From Akkermansia muciniphila (GTDB lineage Bacteria; Verrucomicrobiota; Verrucomicrobiia; Limisphaerales; UBA1100): a DNA stretch of 42,638 bases. Under the pieces are notes generated by a model, which did not search any database, was not told the origin of the DNA, and saw only the letters and a program-made list of their open reading frames with translations. The number at the start of each line of letters is the position of its first letter. Within the stretch, counting starts at the first letter, position 1. The stretch lies in contig CAMDOH010000019.1 in assembly GCA_945903605.1 (NCBI GenBank), positions 1-42,638 on the forward strand, written 5' to 3'. Shown piece after piece: positions 41,786-42,638 of this stretch. A program made the position numbers and the translations under genes.

Positions 41786-42638
41786 TGGGCTACCTCCGCT
41801 GCTCGTTCCGAGGCGGCCAATTCCAAGACTGCCAGCGTCTCGCGCACGTTGCGTTCGATGCTCAAGTCAGCCTTGAGTGGCACAGGGCGAGCGGTTGGCC
41901 GCGCCTGCCAATAACGAATGGCTTCAACCAACGCGCCAATGTCCGCTGGATTTTGGAGCACGGTGCCGTTGATGTCTGGCTCAATTATTTCTGCCGCGCC
42001 GTTGCACGCGCTCGTCACCACCGGCAATCCCGCCGCCAGCGCCTCGAAACAGACGTTGGCCGATGGCTCGTAGATGGGCGGAAAGACAAAAAGATCGGCC
42101 GCCGCATAAGCGTCCTCCAAGTTTGGCATCGGCCCAGCGAAGATGGCGTTGGCCGGAGCGCAACACGGACGTTTGCCTTTGCCAGCCACCAACAGTTTTA
42201 TTCGCGGGTCTCCCAGCCTTCGCAGTGCGGCCAGCACAAATGCCAACCCCTTTCGTTCCCAGCCGGATCCCGCGAAGAGCAGGAGGAACTCATCGTCGCG
42301 CACGCCGAATCGCGCACGAGTGAAAGCGCGGTTTCCAGCGCGAGCGCGAGCCAGATCCACGCCGTTGCGAACCAAGTGAATCCGCTCCGCAGGAAAGCCG
42401 AAGTTCTCCAAAATCTCGCGCCGGACCATCTCCGAGTTGACGATGATTCGGCGCGTGTTGGCGGGATTGAAAGTCTGCGCTTCGAGCGCAAGCATGTTTC
42501 GATGAAAGGCACCAACGCCGATGAACGGACGCTTCCACCACGGTGCAAACCGCCGCCGTTGCTGCAGCCAGATACGATGCACCCCATCGCCCGCGCGATA
42601 CACGTCCTGCCGTCCATTCCGTTCCAAGCTGAACACAC
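41782..42638 (-). CDS. GT4 glycosyltransferase, WaaG-like (N-terminal part missing)
   Basis: The last 285 codons of a GT-B transferase cut by the window edge at 42638. It contains QDVYRAGDGVHRIWLQQR, FHRNMLALEAQTFNP, RRIIVNSEMVRREILENFG, the donor site LFAGSGWERKGL, and FPPIYEPSANVCFEALAAGLPVV with the EX7E glutamates. This order matches WaaG-type LPS core glucosyltransferases. The gene overlaps the downstream GT2 by four bases. Its real start lies beyond the window. Confidence 0.88.
   Translation of the reverse strand, partial: VFSLERNGRQDVYRAGDGVHRIWLQQRRRFAPWWKRPFIGVGAFHRNMLALEAQTFNPANTRRIIVNSEMVRREILENFGFPAERIHLVRNGVDLARARAGNRAFTRARFGVRDDEFLLLFAGSGWERKGLAFVLAALRRLGDPRIKLLVAGKGKRPCCAPANAIFAGPMPNLEDAYAAADLFVFPPIYEPSANVCFEALAAGLPVVTSACNGAAEIIEPDINGTVLQNPADIGALVEAIRYWQARPTARPVPLKADLSIERNVRETLAVLELAASERAAEVAQ

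Noticed and set aside
1-42638. CRISPR arrays, insertion sequences, prophage or defence genes
   Set aside because: No regularly spaced repeats, transposase or recombinase motifs, or known defence domains were seen on either strand.

Overview
The window reads as a chromosomal segment of a Gram-negative, aerobic or facultative heterotroph, most likely a Verrucomicrobiota member (Limisphaerales/Pedosphaera-like; an inference without any database search). Pointers are a formylglycine-type sulfatase, a GYF_2–membrane–cytochrome c protein with a PSCyt1-like haem domain, a PQQ-like propeller protein opening with a WPQFRGP motif, a DUF3500 secreted protein, a TAT-exported sugar-isomerase-like protein, bacterial hopanoid genes and LPS-type glycosyltransferases. 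Coding density is very high. No intergenic stretch exceeds about 150 bases, many genes overlap or abut, and no phage, insertion sequence, CRISPR or classical defence locus is visible.

Layout. 1-3 kb: the end of an enolase-superfamily sugar-acid dehydratase converges on a minus-strand run panB–moaC–mogA–psd (pantothenate, molybdenum cofactor, phosphatidylethanolamine). 3-7 kb: a TAT-exported TIM-barrel protein converges on an MFS transporter and a sulfatase. 7-10.8 kb: a minus-strand lysine/peptidoglycan run dapF–dapA–carbonic anhydrase–dapB–folK. 10.9-14.4 kb: hopanoid genes, with shc and hpnG on the plus strand facing hpnD on the minus strand. 14.4-20.2 kb: a minus-strand run ymdB–yicC–gmk–coaC–histidine kinase–sigma-54 response regulator–hpnD. 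20.3-23.7 kb: a DUF3500 protein, a TrmA/RlmD-type rRNA methyltransferase and a GT4 glycosyltransferase.

23.7-28 kb: a degenerate SGNH-like protein, an alpha/beta esterase, tRNA-Pro(CGG), a Nudix hydrolase, an aquaporin with a clear promoter and a TPR membrane protein. 28-30.3 kb: a lone nuoA, a phosphohexomutase and a small PepSY-like secreted protein. 30.3-33.6 kb: a uronate-isomerase-like amidohydrolase translationally coupled to an alkyltransferase-like (MGMT-fold) protein, then a PhoA-type alkaline phosphatase. 33.8-36.7 kb: a polyprenyl-phosphate mannosyltransferase-like enzyme coupled to a Gfo/Idh oxidoreductase, then a KDG-type sugar kinase. 36.8-42.6 kb: a PQQ-like propeller protein, glutamate dehydrogenase, the GYF_2–cytochrome c fusion, an intradiol dioxygenase and two LPS-core-like glycosyltransferases, the last cut by the window edge.

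Most of the content is housekeeping and envelope biology, and I do not see an unmistakable new multi-gene system. The items most worth a second look are carbonic anhydrase embedded in the dap run, an ATL-like protein without the acceptor cysteine, an SGNH-fold protein without its catalytic residues, the GYF_2–cytochrome fusion, a histidine kinase with Arg instead of Glu beside the phospho-histidine and joined to hpnD, and an inverted repeat spanning the shc start codon.
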